Position numbers and translations under genes: made by a program. Positions 61,901 through 64,000 of a stretch of DNA of 64,000 nt are shown in pieces. Positions within the stretch are counted from its first letter, which is position 1. Every line of letters starts with the position of its first letter. The DNA lies in contig JARBJD010000090.1 in the NCBI GenBank assembly GCA_033064195.1, positions 124,001 to 188,000 on the forward strand. Direction: 5' to 3'. Under the pieces are notes generated by a model. That model was not told the DNA's origin. It did not search any database and saw only the letters and a list, made by a program, of their open reading frames with translations. The DNA is from Blattamonas nauphoetae (taxonomy: Eukaryota; Preaxostyla; Oxymonadida).

Positions 61901-64000
61901 AAGACTCATCATCGCACTGGATGTTGGTTTCAAAATGGAACCAGAGATCACTATCACTCTCCCCCATTCCTTCTTCAGTACAGCCTTCAATCTTGCACCC
62001 TTTCCACGCACCCCCGACTACTCCGTCTTCGTCGCATTGGATTCCATTAGCAAAGAGAGATCCGACAGACTCTTAAGATCCGATCAGTTTGCAGAGTTTG
62101 CATCGATGTTCCTCGTTCCACACTCATTCCTTCCTCCCAACATGCGACCCAAAATGAGTTCGTTTTACACAACTTACACAAAAATGTTCCTCTCTTTCCT
62201 ACATTCATCCTCACTGAGTCAACAGAAGGCTAACCTCTTGCAAGACACGTTTGCATCGCTGCGGACTTTCCTACATGAATTGTCCAGTCCGGAACTCAAA
62301 AATCAACAACTGTTTCAACAGATCACTTCTCTTTCATTACTTGCCTTTCTCCTCCACAGATCTGATGGTTCTGAAGAGGCATTCCTCTCTGACATCCTCT
62401 CCCCAGAATACCTCCTCGCTGTCTCCAACTTTGTTTTGATATCGCCGCCAAGCATCCGTTCTCTGCAGCCTGCATCAGTTCGTTCTCTATCAACTCGGCT
62501 GCCTAAAGACCAATTGACACCGTTCCTCATTCACATTCTCATCGAGAAGGACCGCATCTTTCTCCCCCACATTTCACTCACAGGCGTTCACCACATTTCC
62601 TCAAATCGGAAGACACTCGGATTCACACCTCTCCCATTGAACCGAATCGTCTGGTTCATCGCTTCTCTCTCTGAAGGTGCACAACACCTCGACACCGGCA
62701 ATCTTGATCTATTTGTCACAGCTGCCCACTCCATTCTACTCTCGACCAAATCACACACAACATCCACTGCTCTCGACGATTACACACGCACACAACTCTT
62801 CAACCTCGTCCTCAAGACCATCACACCCACTCATGTCCCCAAACCGCTGGTGGACATGATTGACGAAGCTCATGAAGCAAGTTCGGGAATTATTCTTCCA
62901 TTCGGAGACTCCCCTCAACTGGAAACGAAAAGAAACGAGTGTTGCCTCCCACCGACCCTTCGCCAAGGTAGGAAAATGACTGAAATGACTGCGATCGTTC
63001 TCCAACTCTTCTACCACCTCCAGTTCCGAAACATCATTCTGAACATGAATCTCTCGGAAAAATCCGAAACATCGTTTCTGTCATCCATTCTCGACACAGA
63101 ACGAACGAAACGAGTAAAGTTGGAACTCAAACAACTTGATTCACAGAACTGTTCGCCATCGAACACAACTCCAATCAGCTTCCTCGAAAATCTACAGTCG
63201 ACCTTTTCACGCCTGAGCAAAGCTAAAGGCGGATCGGTTGAAGCCTTTCAGGACTCTCAAACCCAAGCGGATTCACCCCCATCGAACAGACTCCATCAGC
63301 TTCTGGCCTTCGTCGATTCTTTCTGTGCTTCACATCGTGCTCCACTTCTCTCATCGAGACTGTTTGGCGTCCCCATCAATTCCACGTTGAACACTGCTCA
63401 GTTCAACGAGAACGACGATTCATTCAACCTCCACTACACCGTCCAGTATAACCCGTCCCAAGGCTTATCACTTGAATCAGACCTTCGAAGGCAATTGTGT
63501 GTTCAGACCACACAACCGGACTCTTCTTCTGATCTTCCGAATACCATCTTCGTCCATCTCAGGCAGACACAGTCGACATGGTCAGGTCATATTCATTCTC
63601 AATTGCTTCACCTAAACCTTTCCGCAGATTCAAACAAGCATCACCTCAAATACGCCCTCTCTGGCGTCGTTGTTCGCACCAAAACCGGCACGCCATTGTA
63701 CCAATCCATCGTCTCAGATCGCATCACTGGCGATTGGTGGCTCCACTCGGATGGCAAACCAGTGAGATTTTTTATCAACAACCTCTCCAGCTGTTTGGGA
63801 GAGAATGCACCAATCGTTCCTACGCTCCTTGTGTATGAGCGCATTCTCCCGAGTGACGAATGGATTCTCGAACGACAATATGTTGACAAGTGCCGGTTAC
63901 AGAACAAACCGTGCTCGAACATTCCACCATCTTTTCAACTTCTCAGACTGAGAGATGTTCTAGAATCGGACATCACTCCCGACTTCATAAAGACAGCCAT
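58908..64000 (+). CDS. Second giant USP-like protein, catalytic residues lost (3' end outside window)
   Basis: Four exons are visible (introns 59080-59117, 59203-59279, 59674-59702). The last stays open from 59703 to the window end, so at least 1640 residues are encoded. The start ATG at 58908 (MQNHGLLLFGNNL) is less certain than the rest. Most of the protein is helical-repeat-like. A USP fold begins near residue 1306: GRKMTEMTAIVLQLFYHL then QFRNIIL aligns with 'GLxNLGxTCYMNSVLQ.LF...FR', but the Cys is gone and the loop is shorter. Near 1534, YALSGVVVRTKTGTPLYQSI and GDWWLHSDGKPVRFF align with the His box 'GVVVHSGxaxxGHYxxxI...WxxFDD', but both HSG and GHY are replaced. It is therefore a predicted pseudo-deubiquitinase, possibly a ubiquitin-binding scaffold. 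Confidence 0.8.

Noticed and set aside
62968-63023. A GT-AG-like 56-nt segment covering the lost Cys box of the pseudo-USP
   Set aside because: Splicing it out leads to a stop soon after. The unspliced frame aligns with the USP fold on both sides.
1-64000. Non-standard genetic code (TAA/TAG as Gln, known from some oxymonads)
   Set aside because: TAA, TAG and TGA all occur at the natural ends of recognisable proteins and not inside conserved domains.

Overview
This window is nuclear DNA from a compact unicellular eukaryote. It holds 20 protein-coding genes on both strands. Genes are separated by only about 40 to 306 bases, and 18 of the 20 contain tiny GT-AG introns, mostly 23 to 60 nt. TAA, TAG and TGA all act as stops at the ends of recognisable proteins, so the standard genetic code applies. 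A TmcB-like multi-membrane-pass protein, a bacterial-type FtsX permease and an EF-hand/WD40 protein fit a free-living or commensal flagellate. A metamonad such as Preaxostyla is my best guess, but this is inference and not proven. I found no tRNA, rRNA, CRISPR array or mobile element.

Layout. 1-2056 (-): 5' part of an importin-5-like karyopherin. 2178-10442 (+): giant ubiquitin-specific protease with four near-identical 255-bp repeats. 10596-11874 (+): PKA-like AGC kinase. 12112-14584 (-): helical-repeat protein, perhaps HEATR3/Syo1-like. 14685-23318 (-): a 2.8k-residue protein with an eIF4G-type MIF4G domain behind a huge charged coiled coil. 23625-25295 (+): UTP18. 25537-30249 (-): large protein, tentatively GSAP/pigeon-like. 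30355-31478 (-): alpha/beta hydrolase. 31624-33644 (+): GSK3. 33898-34259 (-): small Q-SNARE. 34328-35609 (+): coiled coil plus SPRY-like domain. 35851-40578 (-): TmcB-like protein with a degenerate hemerythrin-like tail. 40681-41393 (-): exosome CSL4. 41572-42450 (-): SAM methyltransferase. 42491-45981 (+): FtsX/MacB-like permease. 46100-48500 (+): coiled-coil protein. 48568-50003 (+): membrane metallophosphoesterase. 50129-52048 (-): Kelch-BTB protein. 52125-58719 (-): EF-hand/WD40 protein. 58908-64000 (+): second giant USP-like protein that has lost its catalytic residues.

The genes do not form an operon or pathway cluster. Themes are RNA and ribosome biogenesis (UTP18, CSL4, the MIF4G protein), nuclear transport, ubiquitin, signalling kinases and membrane biology. 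I reconstructed most exon-intron structures by hand from GT-AG sites, reading-frame continuity and family similarity. All summed coding lengths of complete genes divide by three.

The most interesting points are the active/dead USP pair, the MIF4G-coiled-coil fusion with nested repeats, the hemerythrin-like tail on a TmcB protein, ultra-short introns piled at the 5' ends of long genes together with a GC mosaic, Kelch introns at equivalent blade positions, and a possible splice-made fusion of the hydrolase and GSAP-like genes. I see no defence system or other obviously new multi-gene system.
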